The notes beneath the pieces are model-generated. The model was not told where the DNA came from, did no database searches, and saw only the letters and a list, made by a program, of their open reading frames with translations. This document shows, piece by piece, positions 8,733-15,806 of a stretch of DNA of 64,000 nt. Source of the stretch: Sulfurimonadaceae bacterium (GTDB taxonomy: Bacteria > Campylobacterota > Campylobacteria > Campylobacterales > Sulfurimonadaceae); the NCBI GenBank assembly GCA_028683835.1, contig JAQUHB010000010.1, forward strand, positions 17,523 through 81,522, read 5' to 3'. The position numbers and the translations under genes were made by a program. Every line of letters begins with the position of its first letter. The first letter of the stretch is position 1.

Positions 8733-10559
8733 CTAATGTAATTGCGCACTCTTTTTGAGCTCTAAAATTAATTCTTTTTGTCTATCATATATATACTGGA
8801 TCAAAAGAGAATCATGTGTGTTGTACTCTTCTATGTCACAAATAATCTTACATGTATCTTGATTACTATCTATAATCACAGCGATCACTGTTCCTTCCAC
8901 GTTAAGCCTACTGAAACCCAGTTCAGCTTTAGGATTTGGTATGTTAAAAGTAAGAGAAACATTTTCATTTTGCATAGTATCTACAAGCGGCACGTATTTC
9001 GCATATATAGCTATCGATTTTATAGATAGATCCACAATATAGCCATTCAAACTAACTCCGCTTACAAATAGCGATATTGGTGTTTTGTTAACCGTTGTAA
9101 CGCGTGAATATCTTCTAGCATTTATATTTGTATCTAAAAATTTAAATTTTTCCAACATGACTATTCTTCTTGTCAAATCAATTTTTTTCACCTTTGCTTC
9201 AATATCATGAAGAAAAACAGCTGATTGTAAAATTGTTTTTTGGTCAAGATTTATAACCACACCTTGAAGTGCTTCAAAGCGGATAGTTATAGTATTTTTG
9301 GCGATGCTAAGAATTTTAGATGGCGTATTTATAACTAAGCCATGATAAATATTTAAGAGTTTAATTTCGCTTGAATATTTAAAAGCATCCTCTAAAAGGC
9401 TTTGTTCATCTATAATGCTCTCTAACTTACTAATATGTTTAATCTTGATAGAATTCTGCTCTTCTTGCGATAAATCTACTTTCATAATATGATTCAAGGT
9501 GGAAAGAATTTCACTTAGATCTAGACTATTAAGATTAAGTGTATATATATCTATTAATGGCTTGTACATTTGAGAAGAGATATAGTTTATAATCTGAGCA
9601 TTGATATTATTTGCCAGATTATTTATCTCATCTTCATTCATCTCTTCAAAAAGTATTACATAAAAATTTATAGCTATCTCTGCAAAAACAACTTTTTTTT
9701 CTAGTATTGATTTGATAAAACCTAGTAAATCTATCAATAACTCTTCTAAGGGAAGAACAGCTAATTCATTTTGCAACTTTTCAAAGTTTTGTATGTTTAT
9801 AGTAATTGCATCAAAGCCATTATTAGCTATATCTTTTTGTAAAAGCTTCTCTTTTAGTAACTCTACAAAAGCGATCCTGCTAGAGATCAAATCCAATGTA
9901 CTCTCTTTTAAAGAGCTGAGTTCATCAACATACATAATTTTCATATCATTCATAAGACTTACAGAAGTGACGCTATATTTTTTAGGGAATCCATTTTTTA
10001 TAGAAATCGCTCTCTCAATCTCACCATCTTTACTAAGTAAACCTTGAACATCCAACTGATTTAAAATAGTGTTTTGAAAGCTTTCTAAAGTTTCACATCT
10101 AAAATCTTTTAAAAGTTTACCGCTAACTTGTTCTAAGCTCATATTTTTATAAATCATAAAACTCAGTGTTGCAAAATCCGCTTTTCCAACAAGTTGTTGA
10201 AGTGTCTCTTCTGTAGAAATTTTCTGATCTTCTATTATCCTTTCTATAGCTTTTTCTGTGTTCATATTTTGAAGTATTAAGTTTTTTGCATTCAGCAAAT
10301 AGGAGAGTTGAAAAAACATCAAGTTGTGCTTTTGTGGAACTATAAAGTATATAAGGGAATGGAGTTTTTGTTTAAATAACTCTTTTACTTTTAAAGAAAT
10401 ATCTTTATCAACTTCTTCAAGTTCAATAATATATATCTCACAAGTATCAATCTCATTACGTACACTTATATCAATTGAAACACTACTCTTGAAATACTCC
10501 AATATAGCCTTCACATGATGTGAAGTAGTATGTTTATAATAAAGATGACAAAGACTCAT
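8733..10559 (-). CDS. PilZ-domain protein with degenerate GGDEF-like middle region
   Basis: Predicted cyclic-di-GMP receptor, 608 aa, cytoplasmic. Near residue 480 a PilZ domain begins with 'ARRYSRV' (the RxxxR nucleotide-binding motif), followed by 'GYIVDLSIKSIAI', matching D/NxSxxG except that the final Gly is Ser. A YcgR-N-like region precedes it ('FEALQGVVINLDQ'). Residues about 240-330 resemble a diguanylate-cyclase fold lacking a GGDEF signature. The first 100 residues could be a degenerate receiver-like domain. AGGA precedes the ATG. A downstream gene in the same direction is gatA, 93 bp away. Its target is unknown; motility or attachment control is an inference. Confidence 0.75.
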   Translation of the reverse strand: MSLCHLYYKHTTSHHVKAILEYFKSSVSIDISVRNEIDTCEIYIIELEEVDKDISLKVKELFKQKLHSLIYFIVPQKHNLMFFQLSYLLNAKNLILQNMNTEKAIERIIEDQKISTEETLQQLVGKADFATLSFMIYKNMSLEQVSGKLLKDFRCETLESFQNTILNQLDVQGLLSKDGEIERAISIKNGFPKKYSVTSVSLMNDMKIMYVDELSSLKESTLDLISSRIAFVELLKEKLLQKDIANNGFDAITINIQNFEKLQNELAVLPLEELLIDLLGFIKSILEKKVVFAEIAINFYVILFEEMNEDEINNLANNINAQIINYISSQMYKPLIDIYTLNLNSLDLSEILSTLNHIMKVDLSQEEQNSIKIKHISKLESIIDEQSLLEDAFKYSSEIKLLNIYHGLVINTPSKILSIAKNTITIRFEALQGVVINLDQKTILQSAVFLHDIEAKVKKIDLTRRIVMLEKFKFLDTNINARRYSRVTTVNKTPISLFVSGVSLNGYIVDLSIKSIAIYAKYVPLVDTMQNENVSLTFNIPNPKAELGFSRLNVEGTVIAVIIDSNQDTCKIICDIEEYNTHDSLLIQYIYDRQKELILELKKSAQLH

Positions 10560-10658
10560 ATGCTAATCCTACTATTTATAAATAATTCAATCATACATAG
10601 AGTTTTTATACTAAACAAGATGTAAGTTGTTACAAGAACAGGGAATTGTATTAAAAAC

Positions 10659-11480
10659 TCATTCCATATATTTGATACGTATTCTTTTTGCTACTCTTTT
10701 AAATGCTTCTTCGTTATAAGAATGTTGTTGAAGGATCGCAAGAACTTTATTGATTGAATTTTCAGTCAATTGTTCTTGGGCATTAATGGCTGTACGAACT
10801 ATTTGGAGAGGAAAAACGATATCTTTCATTTCATCTGGTATCTCTTCATATTTACTATCTAAATATTGCATAGATTCAAAGAAGCTCTCATGTAGATTCA
10901 TATGCTCAAAAATAAGAGCATTTACCTGTGCTGTGGTCATTGTTACATATCTATTTTCCACAAAAGATATATCTTTAGATTCCAATAAATCATTATAAAA
11001 ATCTTGATCTTTTTGATTTTGTAAAACATCATTTGCAATTAAGATTTTTCCGGTTTCCATCAAAAAAGCGATAGGTGTGACAATTCGCGCTATATTAATA
11101 TTTACTGCCATATACCATTGAAAGATAAACTCACTTTGCATCATTGATATTTTTGAAAATTCTGAAGTTGAAATACCATAGGGAGATAAATTTATATCAA
11201 ACCCCCTTTGAATACATATACCAAGAACAATTGAACGGATTTGAGTATGTCCAAATAAAGTGACTGCTTGTAAAATTGATACGATACTTTTACTAAATCC
11301 ATACATCGGAGCATTCACTTTTGAGAGAATCCCTGCCGTGAGAGATGGATCTTTTTCAATAATAGCAATAAGATCATCAATATTTGGGTCACCTTGTGCA
11401 AAAAGATTTTCAATTTTTAAAACAGACTCTGGAAGAGGAGGAAGGGAATTAACCTGTTCAATAATAAAGTTGTATGGCAA
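10659..11480 (-). CDS. HDOD domain protein
   Basis: A 273-aa HDOD protein, a signalling-associated helical domain related to HD phosphohydrolases but lacking the metal site. It opens with the hallmark 'LPPLPESVLKIENLF' and continues 'DLIAIIEKDPSLTAGILSKVNAPMYGF' and 'ILQAVTLFGHTQIRSIVLG', all typical. No partner domain is attached. It begins with TTG (11480) behind AGAGG. About 100 bp upstream of the PilZ gene on the same strand, so the two are likely transcribed together, consistent with a second-messenger or chemosensory role (inference). Confidence 0.85.
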   Translation of the reverse strand: MPYNFIIEQVNSLPPLPESVLKIENLFAQGDPNIDDLIAIIEKDPSLTAGILSKVNAPMYGFSKSIVSILQAVTLFGHTQIRSIVLGICIQRGFDINLSPYGISTSEFSKISMMQSEFIFQWYMAVNINIARIVTPIAFLMETGKILIANDVLQNQKDQDFYNDLLESKDISFVENRYVTMTTAQVNALIFEHMNLHESFFESMQYLDSKYEEIPDEMKDIVFPLQIVRTAINAQEQLTENSINKVLAILQQHSYNEEAFKRVAKRIRIKYME

Positions 11481-11613
11481 AATATGTACCTCTAAATAAT
11501 ATTATTTTTATGTATTTCAAAAGATGATTTTCTAGAACAAAATATTCATCTATTTATATCTAATTTATACTTTTTTTTCCCATCTTCATGAAGATGCAAG
11601 ATCGACCTTCATA

Positions 11614-12192
11614 TTAACGAAGATTTTTCATGAGCATCTTCTCTTCCTCTAGCGAAAGATAACGCCACGTACCGCTCTCGATATCGAGTTTAAAACTGCC
11701 GATGCTGATACGTTTTAAGTCTAAGACCTTTAAAGGAGTTCCAAATTTTGGGTCGATCAACGCGCCAAAAAGTCGGCGGATGTGCCGATTTTTTCCTTCG
11801 TCTATTTGGACTCTGAGTTTTGTCTTTGCGCCACCCATGCCTATCTTTTCGACCACAAGAGCTTTTAGCAGTTCGTCCTTGCTTTGCACCCCTTTTAAAG
11901 CCTGTGCAATATGTTCATCGCTTACATGACCTCGCACCCAGATTTCATAAATCTTCACGCAACCGCCAGGTTTTGTCAGCACATTACCGATTTTGCCCTC
12001 AGTCGTGAATAGTAAAAGCCCCTTCGATTCAAGATCAAGACGGCCGATAGGCATCCAACCATCATCAAAAACCCAATCAGGCAAAAGATCATAAACCGTT
12101 TTTCGTCCAAGATCATCGGAACGTGTGACCAGATATCCTTTAGGTTTATTGAGCGCTAGCAGTTTTACCGAATCGTCCGTCGTTTTATTCAT
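11614..12192 (-). CDS. Pseudouridine synthase, RsuA/RluE-like
   Basis: Isomerises a uridine in ribosomal RNA to pseudouridine. The 192-aa protein lacks the S4 domain found in RsuA and RluB. 'LALNKPKGYLV' opens the catalytic domain, 'GRLDLESKGLLLFT' contains the catalytic Asp (near residue 60), and 'VQIDEGKNRHIRRLF' is the conserved RNA-binding basic motif. The short form without S4 is closest to the RluE type, but the modified position cannot be read from sequence. AAGGA precedes the ATG. Confidence 0.88.
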   Translation of the reverse strand: MNKTTDDSVKLLALNKPKGYLVTRSDDLGRKTVYDLLPDWVFDDGWMPIGRLDLESKGLLLFTTEGKIGNVLTKPGGCVKIYEIWVRGHVSDEHIAQALKGVQSKDELLKALVVEKIGMGGAKTKLRVQIDEGKNRHIRRLFGALIDPKFGTPLKVLDLKRISIGSFKLDIESGTWRYLSLEEEKMLMKNLR

Positions 12193-12265
12193 GAGGTGTT
12201 TTCCTTAAAATTCTGGAGACATTTTACTCGATTATGCTTTTGTTTTTAGATAATTATATATTCTG

Positions 12266-12637
12266 TCACTGGATTTTTACCGTTTTTAAACCTTGATCGA
12301 TCCAACCCCAATTGATTCCGCCATCTAACTCATAGACATTTTTATATTTAAGTCTTAAACCCATTATCTCGCCAACTATTTTTGTTCTTTGTGCATGGGC
12401 ACATACCAAGATAAAAGGCTGTTCCTTGTTCGTTACCACTTTGGTAAATGCTTCTAAGAAGTTGTCAAGATTATATTGCCCTCTCTCATCAAAAAAAGTG
12501 ATCTTATGGCTGCCTTCAATGATCCCATAATACTCCCACTCATCTGCTCTTCTAATATCGATGACTACAAAGCCTTCCTCTTTTTTTTGTTGAAACTCTT
12601 TCGTTGAAAGAGACTTAAACGGTCCAAAATTTAACAT
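12266..12637 (-). CDS. Rhodanese-like sulfurtransferase
   Basis: Single rhodanese domain of 123 aa, cytoplasmic (no signal peptide). 'VVIDIRRADEWEYYGIIEGSHKI' is the conserved N-terminal motif and the active-site loop 'CAHAQRT' contains the catalytic Cys near residue 91 followed by Arg in CX4R spacing. Such proteins carry sulfane sulfur as a persulfide. The neighbourhood gives no specific pathway. AAGAGG ribosome site ahead of the ATG. Confidence 0.85.
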   Translation of the reverse strand: MLNFGPFKSLSTKEFQQKKEEGFVVIDIRRADEWEYYGIIEGSHKITFFDERGQYNLDNFLEAFTKVVTNKEQPFILVCAHAQRTKIVGEIMGLRLKYKNVYELDGGINWGWIDQGLKTVKIQ

Positions 12638-12725
12638 AATTTTTATACCTCTTCATAAGATGTACTCTTTGATGTTTTATTATAAACAGATGTACAAAAA
12701 TCATACCTGATATTAAAATATGAGA

Positions 12726-13130
12726 TTAAAAATGTAATTCCTCTTTCATTTTTTCAAATCCGTTTTGAACATCTTTGGCACTTAGGTTGTCTTGCAGGTC
12801 TTTATAATAGGTGTATTGCAAGTTAGCATCGTGTTTAATCTCCATTCTCAGGTAGCTTTGTGGAAGTCCGGAGACTTTTTTGTCGGCGTTTTGGTTGGAA
12901 TTACATGTAATGGAGTTTTTGTAAGAGACGACAAGCTCATACGCACACTCTTTTTTAAAATGGTAAAGCGAATTGAGGGTGTCTTCTATTGTTTTGTTTG
13001 CAGGTACAACGGCAAGGCTCATGCATTCTATTTTTGCATCGAGTATTTTTTTATCGTACACAAATGTCTGCGAAGTGTCGTTGCATCCCAGCAGAAAAAG
13101 AGATGTAAATATAAATAAGTATTTTTTCAT
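12726..13130 (-). CDS. Predicted lipoprotein of unknown function
   Basis: 134-aa protein with a short lipoprotein signal: 'MKKYLFIFTSLFLLGC' ends in a lipobox LLGC with Cys16 as the acylated residue. The mature part is hydrophilic, with two further Cys residues that could pair (positions near 36 and 61), and no family I recognise. Location would be periplasm, anchored to inner or outer membrane. A TTACATGTAA palindrome lies inside the gene and another just upstream. Confidence 0.65.
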   Translation of the reverse strand: MKKYLFIFTSLFLLGCNDTSQTFVYDKKILDAKIECMSLAVVPANKTIEDTLNSLYHFKKECAYELVVSYKNSITCNSNQNADKKVSGLPQSYLRMEIKHDANLQYTYYKDLQDNLSAKDVQNGFEKMKEELHF

Positions 13131-13243
13131 TTGATTTTTGTTCCAAAATGTTGCTTACATGTAAAGAAAATAATTGAATACATTGGCTCCGGAATTTTGA
13201 AGATGTAACGGTTGAGTTGAGAAATATTTTGTTATATCTTTGT

Positions 13244-13534
13244 TTATTCTCTATCTTTCCAATAGCTTGGTTTTCTATGAAGTTGCATAACAGCTAAAAT
13301 GATAATTTCATTATCTCTTTGATAGTAAATGATGCCAAATGGAAATCTATTTGTTAAACATCTTCTTATCTCTCCATCTAGTTTTTGCCAAGCAGTAGGA
13401 TATTCCAAAATTCTTTGGATTGTTTTTTGAACTTCGTATGCAAACTCTGCACCAAGTCCATCTTTGCATTCTTGATAATAGTCAACTGAAGCATTTAGTT
13501 CTAGTTCGGCATCTGGGTGAAAAAAGTAAGTCAT
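13244..13534 (-). CDS. ParE/RelE-family toxin
   Basis: 96-aa toxin of the RelE/ParE superfamily. 'FHPDAELELNASVDYYQE' is the typical N-terminal helix, followed by 'FAYEVQKTIQRILEYPTAW' and the strand 'RRCLTNRFPFGIIYYQRDNEIIILAVMQLHRKPSYW', a pattern seen in ParE-type gyrase inhibitors paired with addiction-module antitoxins. The antitoxin stop codon directly abuts the toxin ATG (no gap), so they are translationally coupled. Lies at the distal edge of the integron region; TA pairs are frequent integron cassettes, but no convincing attC is seen after its stop. Confidence 0.85.
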   Translation of the reverse strand: MTYFFHPDAELELNASVDYYQECKDGLGAEFAYEVQKTIQRILEYPTAWQKLDGEIRRCLTNRFPFGIIYYQRDNEIIILAVMQLHRKPSYWKDRE

Positions 13535-13768
13535 CTATGAGTTAAGTCTTTGAGATATTTTTTTGAAAACTTCATCTCCATCAACTAATGTAATGGAATT
13601 TGACTCGATTTCTTGTTTTCTTTTATTTGCTTCTTTTATCCAAAGTTTATCAATCTCACTGTTTAAAGGTGTGATACTAGCTAATATTTTGTCAATAATT
13701 TTTGCTTTCAAATCTATTGGTAAAATATCTATCTCATTAAAAAGTTCATCTTGTTTTAAAGCTGTCAT
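13535..13768 (-). CDS. Addiction-module antitoxin (Unstab_antitox type)
   Basis: 77-aa antitoxin partner of the downstream ParE-like toxin. The form 'LPIDLKAKIIDKILASI' then 'IDKLWIKEANKRKQEIESN' and 'GDEVFKKISQRL' is characteristic of the short putative addiction-module components that accompany ParE toxins. The ORF track begins at a TTG (13780); the ATG at 13768 is preferred because GGAG is correctly placed for it. A perfect 11-bp inverted repeat sits just upstream and is the likely autoregulatory operator. Confidence 0.8.
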   Translation of the reverse strand: MTALKQDELFNEIDILPIDLKAKIIDKILASITPLNSEIDKLWIKEANKRKQEIESNSITLVDGDEVFKKISQRLNS

Positions 13769-13785
13769 AATAAACTCCAAATTTT

Positions 13786-13822
13786 AAAATATACATTATC
13801 TTAGCGAAATGATGTATATTTT
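13786..13822 (-). promoter_or_regulatory. Inverted-repeat operator of the toxin-antitoxin pair
   Basis: AAAATATACAT (13786-13796) and its exact reverse complement ATGTATATTTT (13812-13822) are 15 bp apart and lie 18 bp before the antitoxin ATG. The arms include TATA-like boxes, so binding there would cover the promoter, as in autoregulated TA operons. Confidence 0.6.
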
Positions 13823-13859
13823 ATTATTAACTAAAAGTATTCAACAATTTTTAGTGTGA

Positions 13860-13994
13860 TTAATAGAAATATATGTCTTTCAACTTTTTTATTATCAAAT
13901 CAAATACAAGTTGCCCAATCTCATCAATTTCTTCAATTGTCATGATTTCACTACCAGATTTTAATTAAACTGTATCTCCAGTATTAAAATTCAT
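13860..13994 (-). pseudogene. DUF2158 (YodC-like) gene with in-frame stop
   Basis: The minus strand from ATG 13994 reads MNFNTGDTV, a TAA stop, then without frame change LKSGSEIMTIEEI and 24 more residues to a TAA at 13860. Small DUF2158/YodC proteins read roughly GDxVxLKSGGPxMTVxxI, so the two halves together form one recognisable protein of about 44 codons. The stop sits where the family often has Gln, which a single CAA-to-TAA change would explain. It lies right after the third 153-bp cassette and the REPIN-like repeat, so it may be a decayed integron cassette. Assignment rests on remembered family consensus. Confidence 0.55.
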
Positions 13995-14000
13995 TTTTTT

Positions 14001-14087
14001 CTCGCTCCCATGCTTGGCTTGGGAGTGTGTACTTCGATTTATTTCATTTCTACATGTATGCATTCCCAAGTCCAACTTGGGAACGAG
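14001..14087. repeat. REPIN-like pair of inverted palindromes
   Basis: Two near-identical palindromic units face each other: CTCGCTCCCATGCTTGG... at 14001-14028 and, inverted, ...CCAACTTGGGAACGAG at 14060-14087. Each unit can form its own hairpin (CCCAAG/CTTGGG) and the pair can form a long cruciform. This is the layout of REPINs or small MITEs. The CTCGTTCCCAAG-type palindrome is common in unrelated genomes in my recollection. No transposase is nearby. Confidence 0.55.
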
Positions 14088-14091
14088 TAAA

Positions 14092-14244
14092 CGGTGGCGC
14101 GGGTAAGCGACAGCCGAATAAAAAATTTTAATTTTTTGTTTGGGTGCTCGTTTCTCCCGCTTGTTATCTGGTGCTGTGCAGCAGATGACGAGCGGGTGTT
14201 CAGCCCGCGCCACCGTTATCTCGGATGCGTAGCGTCCGAGATAA
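14092..14244 (-). mobile_element. Gene-less integron cassette, copy 3 (distal)
   Basis: A 153-bp unit identical to the copy at 15537-15689. On the minus strand it begins TTATCTCGGACG and ends CCACCG, with 14-bp terminal arms GGTGGCGCGGG.../...CCCGCGCCACC forming a long imperfect palindrome plus an 11-bp hairpin (GTTATCTCGGA/TCCGAGATAAC). Identity stops exactly at a G/TT junction on both sides, the integron crossover point. A frame stays open through it (ARAEHPLVICC...) but has no ribosome site and changes freely in the third copy, so I treat it as non-coding. Confidence 0.75.
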
Positions 14245-14306
14245 CGTTTGAATAGAGCTAATAAGTGACCGCTAGGTCACTTATTAGCTCCTATGTTTTG
14301 TTAGCA
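14239..14306 (-). other. attC site of the ankyrin cassette
   Basis: 68 bp. On the minus strand it runs from TGCTAAC (R'') to GTTATCT (R'), with a perfect 16-bp stem GAGCTAATAAGTGACC around a 4-base loop. The unequal, partly unpaired spacers between the stem and the R boxes are as in integron attC sites. The stop codon of the ankyrin gene lies inside it, a frequent arrangement in cassettes. Confidence 0.8.
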
Positions 14307-15514
14307 TTTTCAATATGCCTTAAAAGTTTTGCTATTTCTCCAAAACCATTTTCTTCCGCATAATTCAAGGCTGTTTTTTTGTTAATGTCAGTAACATCGA
14401 CATTTGCTCCAGCTTTAATTAATTGTTCAACAATATTAATATTACCCCCTATTACAGCCTCAATAATTGGTGGTTTTGTATAACCACAAATTTCTGAAGT
14501 ATTAACATCTACTCCATGTTTAATTAACAGTTCAACAAAATCAGAAAAATTATATTTTATTGCAAAGTGCAAAGCAGAACGTCCTAAGGTATTTTTTACA
14601 TTAATATCAGCACCATATTCAATAAATAATTTTGCAAGTCTTTTATCTCCATTCGCAACACTTAATAAGAATGGAGTCCATCCATTATGTCCAATTTCAT
14701 TTGGACTAAAACCATTTTTTAAACCATGTTGAATATTTTGATATTCTATATCATTAACGGGTCTACATATTTCTTCTTTTTGATTTGTATTTGGTGGGTT
14801 TAGTTCAAAACCTTTTGCAATTTCATGTTGATCAAATATTGCCTGCAATGATTTGAGTTTTTCTGTATCAGGAAATAAGAAATATGGTATTAGACTTATT
14901 AAATGAATCATCAATGGTATCAATACAATTATGTACCAATATAAATTTATTTGTTCATTTGCAAAATAATATATAATAATCCATGTAGTGAATAAAACTA
15001 AAAAGGTTAACGGTACATATAAATATAATGTAGCTTTTACAGCATATGGTATCCTTGATAATCCAAGTTTCTGTGCTTGTTCTTTTGTTCGAATAAAAAC
15101 AATATTTTGGATATTTAAAGTTGTAACAGAAGCAATAAACTCTCCTATAGCTAAAAGTATGATTAATGGTATTTTTGGAAAACTCCATATCCAATAAGTT
15201 GATGTTAATTTATAAGCTATACAAACGACTGCAATTATTCCAATAGTTAATGATATGTAAAAATCTATTTTGTTAAAAATTTTGTTCTTAGCGTCAATAT
15301 CTGATTTATACCATTCAAGAATGATTCTAAATAGAAAGTATATATTTAGAAGTAATAATATTATTAGTGTAGTTTCATTTGTAAAATTTGAATTATCAAT
15401 GTTTATAAATGGTATATTGTTAATGATTTTGAAATCAAAAAAATATAAATACATTAAGAAACTATTAACTATTAATAAATTTCTTTCTATACCAAATTCT
15501 TTTGATAATTTCAT
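14291..15514 (-). CDS. Membrane protein with C-terminal ankyrin repeats (cassette gene)
   Basis: 407 aa. The first ~225 residues carry about six hydrophobic segments (for example 'LIILLLLNIYFLFRIIL' and 'FLVLFTTWIIIYYFA'), so it is an integral inner-membrane protein. The rest faces the cytoplasm and holds about four ankyrin repeats: 'NGWTPFLLSVANGDKRLAKLF', 'LGRSALHFAIKYNFSDFVELL', then 'PPIIEAVIGGNINIVEQL' and 'NKKTALNYAEENGFGEIAKLL'. Base composition is clearly more AT-rich than the flanking core genes. It is the only gene of its cassette, between two copies of the 153-bp unit. A defence or protein-binding role is possible, but nothing shows it. Confidence 0.75.
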   Translation of the reverse strand: MKLSKEFGIERNLLIVNSFLMYLYFFDFKIINNIPFINIDNSNFTNETTLIILLLLNIYFLFRIILEWYKSDIDAKNKIFNKIDFYISLTIGIIAVVCIAYKLTSTYWIWSFPKIPLIILLAIGEFIASVTTLNIQNIVFIRTKEQAQKLGLSRIPYAVKATLYLYVPLTFLVLFTTWIIIYYFANEQINLYWYIIVLIPLMIHLISLIPYFLFPDTEKLKSLQAIFDQHEIAKGFELNPPNTNQKEEICRPVNDIEYQNIQHGLKNGFSPNEIGHNGWTPFLLSVANGDKRLAKLFIEYGADINVKNTLGRSALHFAIKYNFSDFVELLIKHGVDVNTSEICGYTKPPIIEAVIGGNINIVEQLIKAGANVDVTDINKKTALNYAEENGFGEIAKLLRHIENANKT

Positions 15515-15536
15515 TCTAATTATATCCTTATACTAA

Positions 15537-15689
15537 CGGTGGCGCGGGTAAGCGACAGCCGAATAAAAAATTTTAATTTTTTGTTTGGGTGCTCGTTTCT
15601 CCCGCTTGTTATCTGGTGCTGTGCAGCAGATGACGAGCGGGTGTTCAGCCCGCGCCACCGTTATCTCGGATGCGTAGCGTCCGAGATAA
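15537..15689 (-). mobile_element. Gene-less integron cassette, copy 2 (middle)
   Basis: 153 bp, identical in all positions to copy 3 at 14092-14244. It sits between the attC of the RloC-like cassette and the start of the ankyrin cassette. Junction bases following its final G on the minus strand (TTAGTA) differ from those of the other copies, as expected when the rest of the R' box comes from the next cassette. Confidence 0.75.
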
Positions 15690-15752
15690 CGTTTAAAATG
15701 AGCCAATAAATTGCCCGCAGGGTAATTTATTGGCTCCACTGATTTGTTATGC
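15684..15752 (-). other. attC site of the RloC-like cassette
   Basis: 69 bp. Minus strand: GCATAAC (R'') to GTTATCT (R'). The stem GAGCCAATAAATTGCCC pairs with GGGTAATTTATTGGCTC with a single G-T mismatch and a 2-3 base loop. Nearly the same sequence recurs as the attC at 18419-18487. It lies 55 bp after the stop of the 865-aa gene. Confidence 0.8.
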
Positions 15753-15806
15753 ATTGGTTTCGACATTTTCAAGAACTTTTGCCTAAAGGTGATGTTTTTT
15801 GCGGCA

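Noticed and set aside
11581-11596. Perfect palindrome CATCTTCATGAAGATG as terminator of the pseudouridine synthase gene
   Set aside because: The T-run lies before, not after, the hairpin in the direction of transcription.
13188-13235. An attC after the toxin gene (TATAAC ... GTTACA on the minus strand)
   Set aside because: The R-like boxes are there but the 20 bp between them form no stem, so it is too weak to list as a site.
13800-13859. An attC between the DUF2158 pseudogene and the toxin-antitoxin pair
   Set aside because: Only a 7-bp ACTAAAA/TTTTAGT hairpin and a lone GTTAATA are present, without an R'' box.
13965-14213. ORFs running through the 153-bp units (13965-14213, 15533-15772, 19041-19229) as small proteins
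   Set aside because: No ribosome sites, ends set by flanking sequence, and the divergent copy changes residues freely; the sequence is explained by its palindromic cassette structure.
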